From: Mucilaginibacter lacusdianchii
Lineage (GTDB): Bacteria > Bacteroidota > Bacteroidia > Sphingobacteriales > Sphingobacteriaceae
Direction: 5' to 3'
DNA length: 64,000 bases
NCBI RefSeq assembly: GCF_009770985.1
Contig: NZ_WSRW01000001.1
Coordinates: forward strand, 992,001 to 1,056,000
Shown here: piece after piece, positions 27,199 through 36,563 of the stretch
How the letters are laid out: each line of letters starts with the position of its first letter
Position numbering within the stretch: the stretch's first letter is position 1
The notes under the pieces: generated by a model
The model's database searches: none
Told to the model about the DNA's origin: nothing
Seen by the model: the letters and a program-made list of their open reading frames with translations, nothing else
Made by a program: the position numbers and the translations under genes

Positions 27199-28587
27199 TT
27201 AGTCTTCTTTACGATTTTGCTCTTCGGCCCAGCGTTGCGCAAATGATTTTTCGGCCACTACAGGCATTTCACGAAACTTACCCCATGCTTTTTTAAAGAA
27301 CATCTTAAGGATAAAGTTCTTCATCTTGCCACCAAAAAAGTCGGTTAACTTGCGGCTCAGCATGGCTTTTTTCCAGGCAGCCCAACCCCATTTTTCTTTT
27401 GGGGTACTTAAGTCTTCTTTAACTGCATCCCGGCGGTTAATCAGCAGCATTTTGTGCAAATCTATTTTTACCGGGCACACTTCGGTACATCGCCCGCAAA
27501 GGGTTGAAGCATAGCTTAAATGCTTAAACTCTTCCATACCCTTCATATGCGGTGTAATAACGGAACCGATGGGGCCACTGTATGTAGTGTTATAAGTATA
27601 GCCGCCTACGTTTTGGTATATCGGACAAGCATTAAGGCAGGCTCCGCAACGGATGCAATACAAGCCTTGCCGCTGGTCTTTTTTAGCCAGCAGATTGGTA
27701 CGGCCGTTATCCAGCAAAATCACATACATTTCTTCCGGTCCATCGGCTTCGTCCATTTGCCGCGGACCACTTAAAATAGTATTGTATACTGTTAAATTTT
27801 GCCCGGTACCATGCGTTGACAACAACGGCCAGAATAAATCCAGATCGGTAATGGACGGTATTAATTTTTCGATGCCTACTATGGCAATATGTATTTTAGG
27901 GAACGTGGTACACAAGCGCGCATTGCCTTCGTTTTCACTCATGGCTATACTGCCGGTATCAGCAATTAAAAAGTTGGCACCGGTAATACCTACATCAGCT
28001 TGCAGATACTTATCACGCAACAATTCACGGGCTTTTTGAGTAAGCTGTTCTGGTGTAGCGTCTATAGGCGTGCCGAATTTTTGGTTAAACAGCCTGGCAA
28101 TGTCCTCTTTAGAGAGGTGCATAGCCGGCGTAACAATATGATACGGCTTTTGCCCCAGCAGCTGTACAATATATTCGCCTAAATCGGTTTCTAATGATTC
28201 AATATTGTTTTGCTCCAAAAACTCATTTAAATGAATTTCTTCGGTAGCCATTGTTTTAGATTTCACTACACGCCTTGCACCGGCACGATGAATGATACTT
28301 AAAATTTCCTGCTGCGCTTCTTCTACATCATTCGCCCATATCACCTTGCCACCACGGCGCTGAAAGTTAGCTTCAAACTCAGGTAAAAACTTATCCAGAT
28401 TTTCCATCACGCGCCACTTAATCACATGAGCTTTGCGTTTGGCAGTTTCCAGGTTAGTTAGCCGATCAATCCCCTTAGCAGCCGACGCATGATATCGTCC
28501 CATATTAAAATTAATAATACGGCGATGGTCCTGGTCAAACGCTTTCTCTTCTGAATCTGCAATAAACTTCTCGGCAGTGCTTCCCAT
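27199..28587 (-). CDS. LutB/LldF-like iron-sulfur protein (LUD domain)
   Basis: 462 aa. The N-terminal two thirds form an LUD domain (VKSKTMATEEIHLNEFLEQ, ETDLGEYIVQLLGQKPYH, ITGANFLIADTGSIAMSENEG). The C-terminus holds two 4Fe-4S motifs, CIRCGACLNACPIYQ and CGRCTEVCPVKIDL. In Bacillus LutB works with LutA and LutC in L-lactate oxidation; neither partner is in the window, so the oxidised substrate is unproven. Paired with a DHFR-like gene, an unusual neighbour. Confidence 0.92.
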   Translation of the reverse strand: MGSTAEKFIADSEEKAFDQDHRRIINFNMGRYHASAAKGIDRLTNLETAKRKAHVIKWRVMENLDKFLPEFEANFQRRGGKVIWANDVEEAQQEILSIIHRAGARRVVKSKTMATEEIHLNEFLEQNNIESLETDLGEYIVQLLGQKPYHIVTPAMHLSKEDIARLFNQKFGTPIDATPEQLTQKARELLRDKYLQADVGITGANFLIADTGSIAMSENEGNARLCTTFPKIHIAIVGIEKLIPSITDLDLFWPLLSTHGTGQNLTVYNTILSGPRQMDEADGPEEMYVILLDNGRTNLLAKKDQRQGLYCIRCGACLNACPIYQNVGGYTYNTTYSGPIGSVITPHMKGMEEFKHLSYASTLCGRCTEVCPVKIDLHKMLLINRRDAVKEDLSTPKEKWGWAAWKKAMLSRKLTDFFGGKMKNFILKMFFKKAWGKFREMPVVAEKSFAQRWAEEQNRKED

Positions 28588-28677
28588 AAAGGCGAAATTA
28601 ATGTTTTTTCTTTAGTTGACGGTTCAGTGTTAACAGTTCGTTACCAAATTCAAACCAACAGGAGCTCTCTTAACAAA

Positions 28678-28710
28678 AAAAGCGCTATCCTGATTTAGGA
28701 TAACGCTTTT
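28678..28710 (-). terminator. Terminator after the M28 peptidase gene
   Basis: 14-nt arms with one mismatch (28678-28691 and 28697-28710), rich in GC at the tip, flanked by A/T runs. Confidence 0.75.
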
Positions 28711-28730
28711 AAATAGGTTTTATTTGACCA

Positions 28731-30299
28731 CTAACGGCTATTAGGCATATCGTTGCTTACATCCACAGATGGGCGCTCAACGCGGTTAGCTAATTCCCAA
28801 CCGGTATAGAATGTTAGTTGAGCGCGTTTTACTAATAACGGAAAATCAATTTTATCAACTTCATCACTTACACGGTGATAATCGGCGTGCACGCCGTCGA
28901 AGTAAAATACAATTGGAATATTGTGCTTAGCAAAATTGTAATGATCTGAACGATAATAAATACGCTCCGGATCTTTAGGATCATTGTATTTATAATCTAT
29001 GGCCAGTTTGGTATAAGTGCTATTGGCATTTTCGCTGATTTTGTGCAACGTGGTGCTCAATTTGTCTGAACCAATCAAGTAACAGTAATCAGGCTTACCT
29101 TCGTGCGCAGGGTCACGACGACCAATCATGTCAATATTTAAATCGGCAACTGTTTTTTCGAGCGGGAATACCGGATGCTCAGAGTAGTACTCAGAACCCA
29201 GCAAGCCTTTTTCTTCGCCTACGTTACCCAAAAACAACAGCGTGCGACGCGGGCCTTTACCTGCTTTTTTGGCAGCGCTGAATGCGCGGGCAATTTCCAG
29301 TATACCGGTAGTACCAGAGCCGTCATCATCAGCACCGTTGTTGATACGGTCGCCTGGTGTACCTTCGGGCAGCATACCAATATGGTCATAATGGGCCGAG
29401 AATACTACCACTTCATCTTTCAACTTGGGATCCGAACCCGGCATGTAAGCTACAATATCAACCGCTTTGGCATCGTTAACAACCGTTTCATAATCGGCTG
29501 ATACATCTGCTTTAAAGGTTTGCGCGGCAACGGTTGCTTGTGTAGCAGCCGCTTTTAAATCATCATAAGTTTTACCGGATGCTTTAACCAAATCATTGGC
29601 AGTAGCAGGGCTAATGGTAATGGCTATAGCTCTGCCCGCTGCATTAGCAGCACCTTGGGCGTTGCTTCCACCTTGTGTGGCATCTTTTCTTAAACTAGTA
29701 CGTTCGCTGGTTTTGCCGGCCATGCCCGGTCTTACCGGAGCTACCACTAAAATCAACGCCGGATTTTTACGACGCACAGCTATAGTATTCACACCCCTGC
29801 GTTGCTGATTAGCATCAGTGGCAGTACCTGGTTTTGTCTCACCAATAATCAATACGGTTTTACCGGTTAAATCAGCAGCAGCTACCTCTTCTTCGGTTCC
29901 GTAACCCACAAATACAACTTCATTGGTTTTGATGTTTTGCGTTCCGGCACCACCTGCAGTAGAGTAATCGGTTCCGTAAGTTAATGCTTTGCCGTTAATG
30001 GCTAACGATTTAAAGTTGAAAGCTGTAACAGTTAATGGCACATCTAAAAAGAAAGAACCTTTGTTAGCGGGCAATAAACCTAACTTTTTGTATTCACCAG
30101 CCAGGTATTTGGCAGCTCTGTCTGCGCCGGGTTTACCAGTTTCGCGGCCTTCCATAGCATCGGAGGCAATAATGGTAAGTTGCTTTTTGGCATCTTGAAC
30201 ACTAATGTACTGCGCGTACTTAACGGCGGTAGCATTTTTTTGGGCACAGGCCCCCAGTGCTGCTACAAGGGCAGCACTGCAAAAAAACATTTTTTTCAT
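28731..30299 (-). CDS. M28-family zinc aminopeptidase lipoprotein with PA domain
   Basis: 522 aa from ATG at 30299; an upstream TTG adds five residues. Lipobox AALGAC. An N-terminal M28 segment (DAMEGRETGKPGADRAAKYLAGEYKKLGL) is followed by an inserted PA-like domain (about 110-270), then the catalytic core: SAHYDHIG, NNGADDDGSG, NVGEEKGLLGSEY, NIDMIG and YRSDHYNFAKHNIP, a complete pair of zinc sites. It should cleave N-terminal residues in the periplasm or at the surface. Monocistronic. Confidence 0.93.
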   Translation of the reverse strand: MKKMFFCSAALVAALGACAQKNATAVKYAQYISVQDAKKQLTIIASDAMEGRETGKPGADRAAKYLAGEYKKLGLLPANKGSFFLDVPLTVTAFNFKSLAINGKALTYGTDYSTAGGAGTQNIKTNEVVFVGYGTEEEVAAADLTGKTVLIIGETKPGTATDANQQRRGVNTIAVRRKNPALILVVAPVRPGMAGKTSERTSLRKDATQGGSNAQGAANAAGRAIAITISPATANDLVKASGKTYDDLKAAATQATVAAQTFKADVSADYETVVNDAKAVDIVAYMPGSDPKLKDEVVVFSAHYDHIGMLPEGTPGDRINNGADDDGSGTTGILEIARAFSAAKKAGKGPRRTLLFLGNVGEEKGLLGSEYYSEHPVFPLEKTVADLNIDMIGRRDPAHEGKPDYCYLIGSDKLSTTLHKISENANSTYTKLAIDYKYNDPKDPERIYYRSDHYNFAKHNIPIVFYFDGVHADYHRVSDEVDKIDFPLLVKRAQLTFYTGWELANRVERPSVDVSNDMPNSR

Positions 30300-30348
30300 T
30301 CTATTGCTTAGCAATTATCTAATCAGGGGCAACTTACGCAATAAGCTG

Positions 30349-30356
30349 CAAATCTA
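30349..30356 (-). promoter_or_regulatory. -7 box of the M28 peptidase promoter
   Basis: TAGATTTG on the minus strand, about 50 nt before the ATG at 30299. Confidence 0.3.
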
Positions 30357-30388
30357 TAAGTAACAAATATGTGCGCTTTGCCAGGTTA

Positions 30389-30826
30389 TCAGCAAGACAT
30401 TTTGTTTACACGATTGGCGTGGCGGCCACCTTCAAAATCTGTTGTCAGAAAAGTTTCTACAATAGCTTTAGCTTCATCCAGCGAAATAAACCGTTCGGGA
30501 ATACAAACGATGTTAGCGTTGTTATGCTGGCGAGCTAAACTGGCCAGTTCCTGCTGCCAGCAAATAGCGGCACGAATACCTTGATGCTTGTTGGCCGTAA
30601 TGGCTACACCATTAGCGCTACCACAAACCAAAATGCCAAAATCAAACTCGCCACTTTCAACAGCTGATGCTACAGGATGGGCAAAGTCAGGATAATCAGT
30701 AGAGTCGGTTGAATAGGTACCGAAATCTTTAATGGTAGCATTAGGCAACCATTCTAACAAGGCTTGTTTATAACTGAAACCGGCATGGTCTGAACCAATA
30801 GCGATTTTAATTTCTGTGTTGATCAT
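30389..30826 (-). CDS. rpiB: Ribose-5-phosphate isomerase B
   Basis: 145 aa. Family motifs are GSDHAGF near the N-terminus and the LVCGSANGVAITANKHQGIRAA block with the catalytic Cys. It interconverts ribose 5-phosphate and ribulose 5-phosphate in the cytosol. The gene follows tatC by 18 nt in the same direction, so they form one unit. Confidence 0.95.
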   Translation of the reverse strand: MINTEIKIAIGSDHAGFSYKQALLEWLPNATIKDFGTYSTDSTDYPDFAHPVASAVESGEFDFGILVCGSANGVAITANKHQGIRAAICWQQELASLARQHNNANIVCIPERFISLDEAKAIVETFLTTDFEGGRHANRVNKMSC

Positions 30827-30844
30827 GGATAAATAGTTTAAAAA

Positions 30845-31717
30845 TTAAGATTTAGTTCGCATTAGCTCGTCATGCTTTTTAAGCTTTCTTTTGTCAATGC
30901 GGGCAGCAACCATAATACCAACTTCATATAATACAAAAAGCGGAATGGCCACTACCGACATAGTAATAGCATCTGGTGTAGGAGTAACCACAGCTGCAAT
31001 AACCAGTATAGCTACAATGGCATAGCGCCGCGTATTACGCATAAACGACGCTGTTAGAATCCCTAAGCTGGCCAGAATGTAAATTATTATAGGCAACTGA
31101 AATACAATACCGGTAGCCAATGTTAACGTAGCTACAGATGCCAGGTAATTATCAACAGTATATAAGTTTTCTATAGATGCACTTACCTGAAAGCCAACTA
31201 AAAAACGCATGGATAACGGCGTAATAATGAAATAGCCAAACAAAACACCTAAAATGAATAATCCACTGGCGTATACAACAAAACCGCTTGCTGCTTTCCT
31301 TTCGTTCTCGTGCAGTGCAGGTTTAATAAAACGCCATAGTTCAAATAGCAAATAAGGAATGCCTAATGTAAGGCCCAATAGCAGTGATGAATTAAGCTGC
31401 AAGGTAAACTGACCAGCCAACTCATTGTTCATGAGCTTAACATTCAAACTGTCTATACACCAACCCGAACGGTGAAAATACTCACCCAACTTGCACATAG
31501 TGCTGTAAGTCCAAAAACTGGTGTGGGTTGGCCCCATAATTACATGATCGAAAATATAATCATAGTAATAATAGGCCACGCATGAAAATATGATAATGGC
31601 GATAGACGATCGTATCAAATGCCATCTTAAAACCTCTATATGGTCAAAAAAAGACATCTCTACTTCGAGGTCTTTACTCTTTTCTTTTATAGCTTTTACT
31701 ATTTTATTCTCGCTCAT
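30845..31717 (-). CDS. tatC: Sec-independent protein translocase TatC
   Basis: 290 aa from ATG at 31717 (a TTG three codons earlier is discounted). Six hydrophobic segments; the N-terminal conserved block EMSFFDHIEVLRWHLIRS and the first periplasmic region fit TatC. The periplasmic loop after the first helix is unusually long (GPTHTSFWTYSTMCKLGEYF region), a common trait in Bacteroidota. It binds twin-arginine signal peptides and, with TatA, exports folded proteins. tatA is not here. Confidence 0.95.
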   Translation of the reverse strand: MSENKIVKAIKEKSKDLEVEMSFFDHIEVLRWHLIRSSIAIIIFSCVAYYYYDYIFDHVIMGPTHTSFWTYSTMCKLGEYFHRSGWCIDSLNVKLMNNELAGQFTLQLNSSLLLGLTLGIPYLLFELWRFIKPALHENERKAASGFVVYASGLFILGVLFGYFIITPLSMRFLVGFQVSASIENLYTVDNYLASVATLTLATGIVFQLPIIIYILASLGILTASFMRNTRRYAIVAILVIAAVVTPTPDAITMSVVAIPLFVLYEVGIMVAARIDKRKLKKHDELMRTKS

Positions 31718-31727
31718 GTATTGCAAA

Positions 31728-31735
31728 CAAAAATA
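31728..31735 (-). promoter_or_regulatory. -7 box of the tatC-rpiB promoter
   Basis: TATTTTTG on the minus strand, 11 nt before the tatC ATG. It overlaps the outer end of the accC terminator stem. Confidence 0.4.
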
Positions 31736-31764
31736 CCATTCTGTATAACATACGAATGGTATTT
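31731..31764 (-). terminator. Terminator of the fatty-acid operon (after accC)
   Basis: Perfect 11-bp arms AAATACCATTC / GAATGGTATTT (31731-31741, 31754-31764); on the minus strand the stem is followed by a T run, which is also the tatC -7 box. Confidence 0.7.
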
Positions 31765-31799
31765 GGTTTTAATTTTATACTGATTGTAATTTTTTACGC

Positions 31800-33140
31800 T
31801 TACGCTACAATTTCAAAGCTTTCCATAAACTTGGTGGTAAAGTTACCAGCCCTAAAGTTAGGATCTTTTAATAGCTGCAGGTGGAACGGAATGGTGGTTT
31901 TAATACCTTCAATCACAAATTCACTTAAGGCACGCTCCATAGTATTCAAAGCTTCTTCGCGGGTTTGTGCCACGCAAATTAGCTTAGCAATCATCGAATC
32001 GTAGTTTGGCGGAATAACATAGCCGCTGTATACGTGCGTATCAACCCTTACCCCATGACCACCCGGTGAGTGGAAGTTGGTAATTTTGCCTGGTGACGGG
32101 CGGAAGTTGTTAAACGGATCTTCAGCGTTGATACGGCACTCAATAGCACACATAGTAGGCTCGTAGTTTTTGCCTGATATAGGTGTACCGGCAGCCACTT
32201 TAATCTGTTCTTTAATTAAATCTACGTTGATTACTTCTTCGGTTACCGGATGTTCTACCTGGATACGGGTATTCATCTCCATAAAGTAGAAGTTCTGGTG
32301 CTTGTCTACCAAAAACTCAATAGTACCGGCACCTTCGTAATTTACGGCTTTGGCACCTTTAATGGCAGCCTCGCCCATTTTACGACGTAATTTTTCGGTA
32401 ATAAAAGGTGATGGCGATTCTTCAACCAGTTTTTGGTGACGACGCTGGATAGAGCAATCGCGCTCGCTCAAATGGCAAACTTTGCCATACTGGTCGCCCA
32501 CTACCTGAATTTCGATGTGGCGTGGATCTTCCACATATTTTTCCAGGTAAATACCATCGTTACCGAAGGCAGCACCGGCTTCAGCACGGGCCGAATCCCA
32601 GGCTGGTTCAAATTCCAAATCGTTCCAAACAATACGCATACCACGGCCACCACCACCGGCAGTAGCTTTTAAGATAATAGGATAGCCAATTTTACCGGCC
32701 ACCTGTATACCTTCTTTCACGTCGGTAAGCAAACCTTCAGAACCCGGAATAGTAGGCACGCCTGCTTTTTTCATGGTTGCTTTGGCCGAAGCTTTATCAC
32801 CCATGGCGTTGATCTGATCGGATGTTGCACCAATAAACTTAATACCATATTCGGCACAAATAGCCGAAAACTTGGCATTTTCAGACAAGAAACCGTAGCC
32901 AGGATGGATTGCATCGGCATTGGTTACTTCGGCGGCTGATATGATGTTCGGTATATTTAAATAAGAGTCGCGGCTGGCCGGCGGACCAATACATACGGCT
33001 TCGTCGGCAAAGCGCACATGCAAACTATCACGGTCGGCAGTTGAATATACAGCTACGGTTTTGATGCCCATCTCCTTACAAGTGCGGATAATCCGCAGGG
33101 CAATTTCACCACGGTTAGCTATGAGTATTTTTTTAAACAT
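31800..33140 (-). CDS. accC: Acetyl-CoA carboxylase biotin carboxylase subunit
   Basis: 446 aa, normal length. Biotin carboxylase N domain ([22 protein letters not shown]), ATP-grasp core with AGGGGRGMR, the catalytic [14 protein letters not shown], and the C-terminal domain. It carboxylates the biotin on AccB using ATP and bicarbonate. Last gene of the operon with accB, separated from it by a 92-bp inverted spacer. Confidence 0.97.
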   Translation of the reverse strand: MFKKILIANRGEIALRIIRTCKEMGIKTVAVYSTADRDSLHVRFADEAVCIGPPASRDSYLNIPNIISAAEVTNADAIHPGYGFLSENAKFSAICAEYGIKFIGATSDQINAMGDKASAKATMKKAGVPTIPGSEGLLTDVKEGIQVAGKIGYPIILKATAGGGGRGMRIVWNDLEFEPAWDSARAEAGAAFGNDGIYLEKYVEDPRHIEIQVVGDQYGKVCHLSERDCSIQRRHQKLVEESPSPFITEKLRRKMGEAAIKGAKAVNYEGAGTIEFLVDKHQNFYFMEMNTRIQVEHPVTEEVINVDLIKEQIKVAAGTPISGKNYEPTMCAIECRINAEDPFNNFRPSPGKITNFHSPGGHGVRVDTHVYSGYVIPPNYDSMIAKLICVAQTREEALNTMERALSEFVIEGIKTTIPFHLQLLKDPNFRAGNFTTKFMESFEIVA

Positions 33141-33232
33141 GTTTTTGTGTTAGTTAAGTAGTTGATTAAGTTAAGTGGATGATTAAGCAAATAACTACTC
33201 ACTAATCAACCAACAACCAATCAACTTAACAA
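33141..33232 (-). repeat. Low-complexity imperfect inverted spacer between accB and accC
   Basis: GTTAAGTAGTTGATTAAG-like units on one side and ACTAATCAACCAACAACC-like units on the other form an imperfect stem filling the gap. Same style as the spacers at 18050 and 41573. Confidence 0.55.
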
Positions 33233-33715
33233 TTACATAGGTTCAACTAAAAACAGGGGCTGGTCGTACTCAACCGGAGAAGAATTCTCTACCAGAACTT
33301 TAACGATACGGCCAGATACTTCAGACTCGATTTCGTTAAACAGTTTCATCGCTTCGATGATACACAGTACACTGCCTGCTTTAATTTCGTCACCAACATT
33401 TGCAAATGAAGGTTTGTCAGGAGATGATGAACGATAGAAAGTACCAATCATCGGCGATTTGATAGTTACATATTTAGAAACATCAGCCGCAGCAGGAGCT
33501 TCGGTAGGAGCCGCTGTATGTTCAACCGCAACCACAGGAGCAGGCGCGGCAGCTATAGGAGCAGCAACTTGCTGACCCGGAATAGTAGCGTTAACGTAAG
33601 TTGGCGCCTGATTGGTTTTTATGGTAATTTTAAAATCGTTCTGTTCAATCGAAACTTCGTTTACACCTGATTTAGAAACGAAGCGAATCAAATCCTGAAT
33701 TTGTTTGATATCCAT
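33233..33715 (-). CDS. accB: Acetyl-CoA carboxylase biotin carboxyl carrier protein
   Basis: 160 aa. A short N-terminal helix, an Ala/Pro-rich hinge (about 45-75) and the biotinyl domain with EAMKLFNEI, biotinylated lysine Lys124. It carries carboxybiotin between AccC and the carboxyltransferase. Lies 74 bp after fabH on the same strand. Confidence 0.96.
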   Translation of the reverse strand: MDIKQIQDLIRFVSKSGVNEVSIEQNDFKITIKTNQAPTYVNATIPGQQVAAPIAAAPAPVVAVEHTAAPTEAPAAADVSKYVTIKSPMIGTFYRSSSPDKPSFANVGDEIKAGSVLCIIEAMKLFNEIESEVSGRIVKVLVENSSPVEYDQPLFLVEPM

Positions 33716-33789
33716 ATTAGGTGATATTGGTTGGATAAATGTGTTTTAAAGAACTAAGTTATAACAATTAAACAATAAATGTTGCCAAA

Positions 33790-34782
33790 TTAGTAAGCCC
33801 ACTTGATATACATCGAGCCCCAGGTAAAGCCACCGCCAAAAGCGGCTAAAACAATATTGTCTCCTTTTTTGAATTTACTTTCCCACTCCCACAGGCATAG
33901 CGGTATAGTACCGTTGGTAGTATTACCATAGCGCTCAATGTTAATGACAACTTTATCATCACTGATACCCATACGGCTGGCCGTGGCATCAATAATGCGT
34001 TTGTTGGCTTGATGAGGCACCAACCAAGCAATGTCATCGGCAACCAGGCTGTTGCGCTCCATAATTTCGGCAGCAACATCGGCCATATTGGTTACGGCAA
34101 ACTTAAACACGGTTTTGCCTTCTTGGTAAGCAAAATGCTCACGTGCAGAAACAGACTCGTGTGTTGCCGGTCTTAATGAACCACCGGCTTTCATGTGCAA
34201 AAACTCCCGACCTGAACCATCACTTTTAAGCACAGAATCAATGATGCCGTAACCTTCTTCGGCAGTTGGTTCAAGCAAAGCAGCACCGCAGCCGTCACCA
34301 AAAATTATACAAGTAGCACGATCATGATAGTCAATAATAGATGACATTTTATCGCCACCAACTACCAGCACTTTTTTGTATCTGCCGCTTTCAATAAATG
34401 ATGCGCCTGTTGCCAAGCCAAAAACAAAGCCCGAGCAAGCTGCCTGCAAATCATACCCCCACGCGTTTTTAGCGCCAATTTTATCAGCTAAAATATTAGC
34501 TGTTGCCGGGAAAGGCATATCGGGCGTGGTGGTACAGAAAATAATTAAGTCAATTTCTTCGGCGCCGATACCCCGCTTTTGCAGCAAAGTATTTACAGCA
34601 GGCACAGCCAAATCTGACGTAGCCAAGCCTTCGCCTTTTAGTATACGGCGCTCCTTTATACCGGTGCGGCTAGTAATCCACTCGTCGTTCGTATCCACCA
34701 GCGATTCCAGCTCATGGTTAGTGAGCACGTAATCGGGCACATAGCCATGTACAGCGGTAATTGCAGCATGTATTTTATGCAT
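33790..34782 (-). CDS. fabH: 3-oxoacyl-ACP synthase III
   Basis: 330 aa from ATG at 34782. The catalytic triad is visible: Cys116 in AACSGF, His257 in VPHQANKR, Asn287 in YGNTTNG. It condenses acetyl-CoA (or a branched primer) with malonyl-ACP to start fatty acid chains. Starts 11 nt after plsX. Confidence 0.96.
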   Translation of the reverse strand: MHKIHAAITAVHGYVPDYVLTNHELESLVDTNDEWITSRTGIKERRILKGEGLATSDLAVPAVNTLLQKRGIGAEEIDLIIFCTTTPDMPFPATANILADKIGAKNAWGYDLQAACSGFVFGLATGASFIESGRYKKVLVVGGDKMSSIIDYHDRATCIIFGDGCGAALLEPTAEEGYGIIDSVLKSDGSGREFLHMKAGGSLRPATHESVSAREHFAYQEGKTVFKFAVTNMADVAAEIMERNSLVADDIAWLVPHQANKRIIDATASRMGISDDKVVINIERYGNTTNGTIPLCLWEWESKFKKGDNIVLAAFGGGFTWGSMYIKWAY

Positions 34783-34793
34783 TGTCAAATTAT

Positions 34794-35732
34794 TTATACG
34801 AAAGCTTGTTTGATTTTATTGACCAGGTCACTTTCAACCATATTGCGGGATAAAAGTACCATATTTTTAATGGCTTCGGGACTGGAGATGCCGTGCCCCA
34901 CCACCACCGGCGCGTTTACACCCAGAATGGGACTGCCACCATGCGGTTCATAATTAAAGCGGTCAAAAAATTCATCTTTCAACCCCTTTTTGCGGGTAAT
35001 CATATAAAAAGATTCGGCCAGCTTTAGCACAATGTTACCCGTAAAACCATCGCATACAAATATATCAGCACTTTCGCCAAATAAGTCGCGCCCTTCCACG
35101 TTGCCAACAAAGTTAAATAATGCCGTATCTTTCATTAAAGGGTAGGTGGCCAAACTCAGCATATTACCTTTTTCCTCCTCTTCGCCAATATTCATCAGGC
35201 CTACACGCGGGTTTTGCATATTATAAATATGCTGCCCGAATAAACTGCCCAGAATACCAAATTGCAAAAGCACATCAGGCTTGCAATCGGCATTGGCACC
35301 TACATCCAACAAAATACCCAAACCGCCTTTCAGTTTGGGTACAATTGCTGTCATAGCAGGGCGTATAACGCCCGGAATAGTTTTTACGCTGAACATGGAA
35401 CCCACCAGCATAGCGCCTGTGTTACCAGCCGATGAAAATGCCTGAATGTACCCTTCTTTAAGCAGCTTAAAGCCCACACCTATGCTAGAGCCCGGCTTTT
35501 GCGCAATGGCTTTAGTAGGATGCTCGGCCATACCAATTACTTCGGTTGTATGCACAAACTCGAAATAATCGGGGCTGACATTATTTTCCTGAAGAATACT
35601 TACAGCTATCTCCTTATCGCCGATAAGCACCAGCTTTTGCTCTTCGGGTAAAGCCTTATAAGCTTCGATTGCTCCTAAAACGGCTGCTTTGGGAGCATAA
35701 TCACCGCCCATAATATCCAAGCCAATCTTCAT
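34794..35732 (-). CDS. plsX: Phosphate acyltransferase PlsX
   Basis: 312 aa. Opens with [21 protein letters not shown] and contains the GAMLVGSMF and [14 protein letters not shown] segments typical of PlsX. It makes acyl-phosphate from acyl-ACP for phospholipid synthesis at the membrane. Between rpmF and fabH in the operon. Confidence 0.96.
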   Translation of the reverse strand: MKIGLDIMGGDYAPKAAVLGAIEAYKALPEEQKLVLIGDKEIAVSILQENNVSPDYFEFVHTTEVIGMAEHPTKAIAQKPGSSIGVGFKLLKEGYIQAFSSAGNTGAMLVGSMFSVKTIPGVIRPAMTAIVPKLKGGLGILLDVGANADCKPDVLLQFGILGSLFGQHIYNMQNPRVGLMNIGEEEEKGNMLSLATYPLMKDTALFNFVGNVEGRDLFGESADIFVCDGFTGNIVLKLAESFYMITRKKGLKDEFFDRFNYEPHGGSPILGVNAPVVVGHGISSPEAIKNMVLLSRNMVESDLVNKIKQAFV

Positions 35733-35747
35733 TGCAGAAAATTAGGC

Positions 35748-35939
35748 TTAGGCTGTAGCAGTGTTCTCGATTAACATTTTACCGTTGTAGTACAGGTTAC
35801 CATCAACAGTATAAGCACGGTGTGGCAAATGCACTGCACCAGTAGTAGGGCAAGTGGTTAATGATGGGGCTTCAGCCTTATAGTGCGTTCTGCGTTTTGC
35901 AGTTCTTGATTTAGAGAACTTACGTTTTGGATTTGGCAT
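35748..35939 (-). CDS. rpmF: 50S ribosomal protein L32 (zinc-free form)
   Basis: 63 aa, starting MPNPKRKFSKSRTAKRRTHY, the L32 signature. Only one cysteine (about residue 30, TTCPTTGAV) is present in place of the usual CXXC pairs, so this is the zinc-independent type. Lies between the DUF177 gene and plsX, the common order in many bacteria. Confidence 0.95.
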   Translation of the reverse strand: MPNPKRKFSKSRTAKRRTHYKAEAPSLTTCPTTGAVHLPHRAYTVDGNLYYNGKMLIENTATA

Positions 35940-35956
35940 AACTTCTTATTATTATA

Positions 35957-36478
35957 TCATTTAAATTTTTTGAGCGCATCCCAACGCGGGTCTGTACTCT
36001 TTTCTTGTTCATCACCACCCGACAGTTTGTTTAAACGGTCAAGCATATCTTTATCACAATATGGGGTATTCCCCTCGCTGCCGCAGGTTGCAATAAACGG
36101 CACGGCAACGGTTACATATTCATATATCAACCCAGCAACACTGATTTCGTTATCATTTTTGTTGAGGGTTATAATTTCTTCGTCTTCGCTTACCTCTTCA
36201 TCACTGAACTTGGCAATTTGCTGTTCACGTATGTCTAACTGCTGCGGATACTCTGCCAAACAACGGTCGCAAGTTAAATCAACCGTACCGCTGATGTGAA
36301 AGTTTAAGATCAGCATGGTTTCCTGCTTATCCAACTCCACCTGACATTGTAAATTCGCTTTCTTCACCAGCGAATATTCAAACTCGCTGAAAAATGCACT
36401 GTCTACGACATACTCAAACTGGTGCTTTCCCAGCTTCAGCCCTGTATAAGGTATCGAATATGTTCTTAACGATTTCAA
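35957..36478 (-). CDS. DUF177 (YceD-like) protein
   Basis: 173 aa. The frame has no ATG near the front; TTG at 36478 gives MKSLRTYSIPYTGLKLGKHQ, the usual start of Bacteroidota DUF177 proteins, while TTG at 36499 lies in a promoter box. The DUF177 Cys pair CDRCLAEY is present. E. coli YceD and plant relatives are linked to 23S rRNA accumulation; the role here is inferred. First gene of the operon that runs to accC. Confidence 0.9.
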   Translation of the reverse strand: MKSLRTYSIPYTGLKLGKHQFEYVVDSAFFSEFEYSLVKKANLQCQVELDKQETMLILNFHISGTVDLTCDRCLAEYPQQLDIREQQIAKFSDEEVSEDEEIITLNKNDNEISVAGLIYEYVTVAVPFIATCGSEGNTPYCDKDMLDRLNKLSGGDEQEKSTDPRWDALKKFK

Positions 36479-36496
36479 TGAGCGATAATTAGCCCG

Positions 36497-36504
36497 CAAA
36501 TGTA
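36497..36504 (-). promoter_or_regulatory. -7 box of the DUF177-rpmF-plsX-fabH-accB-accC promoter
   Basis: TACATTTG on the minus strand, 19 nt before the TTG start at 36478. Confidence 0.4.
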
Positions 36505-36563
36505 GGAATTTATTATGTAATGCTAAAGTGTTTTTTCAAATAAGAAAATTGCACTTCTGTAAG

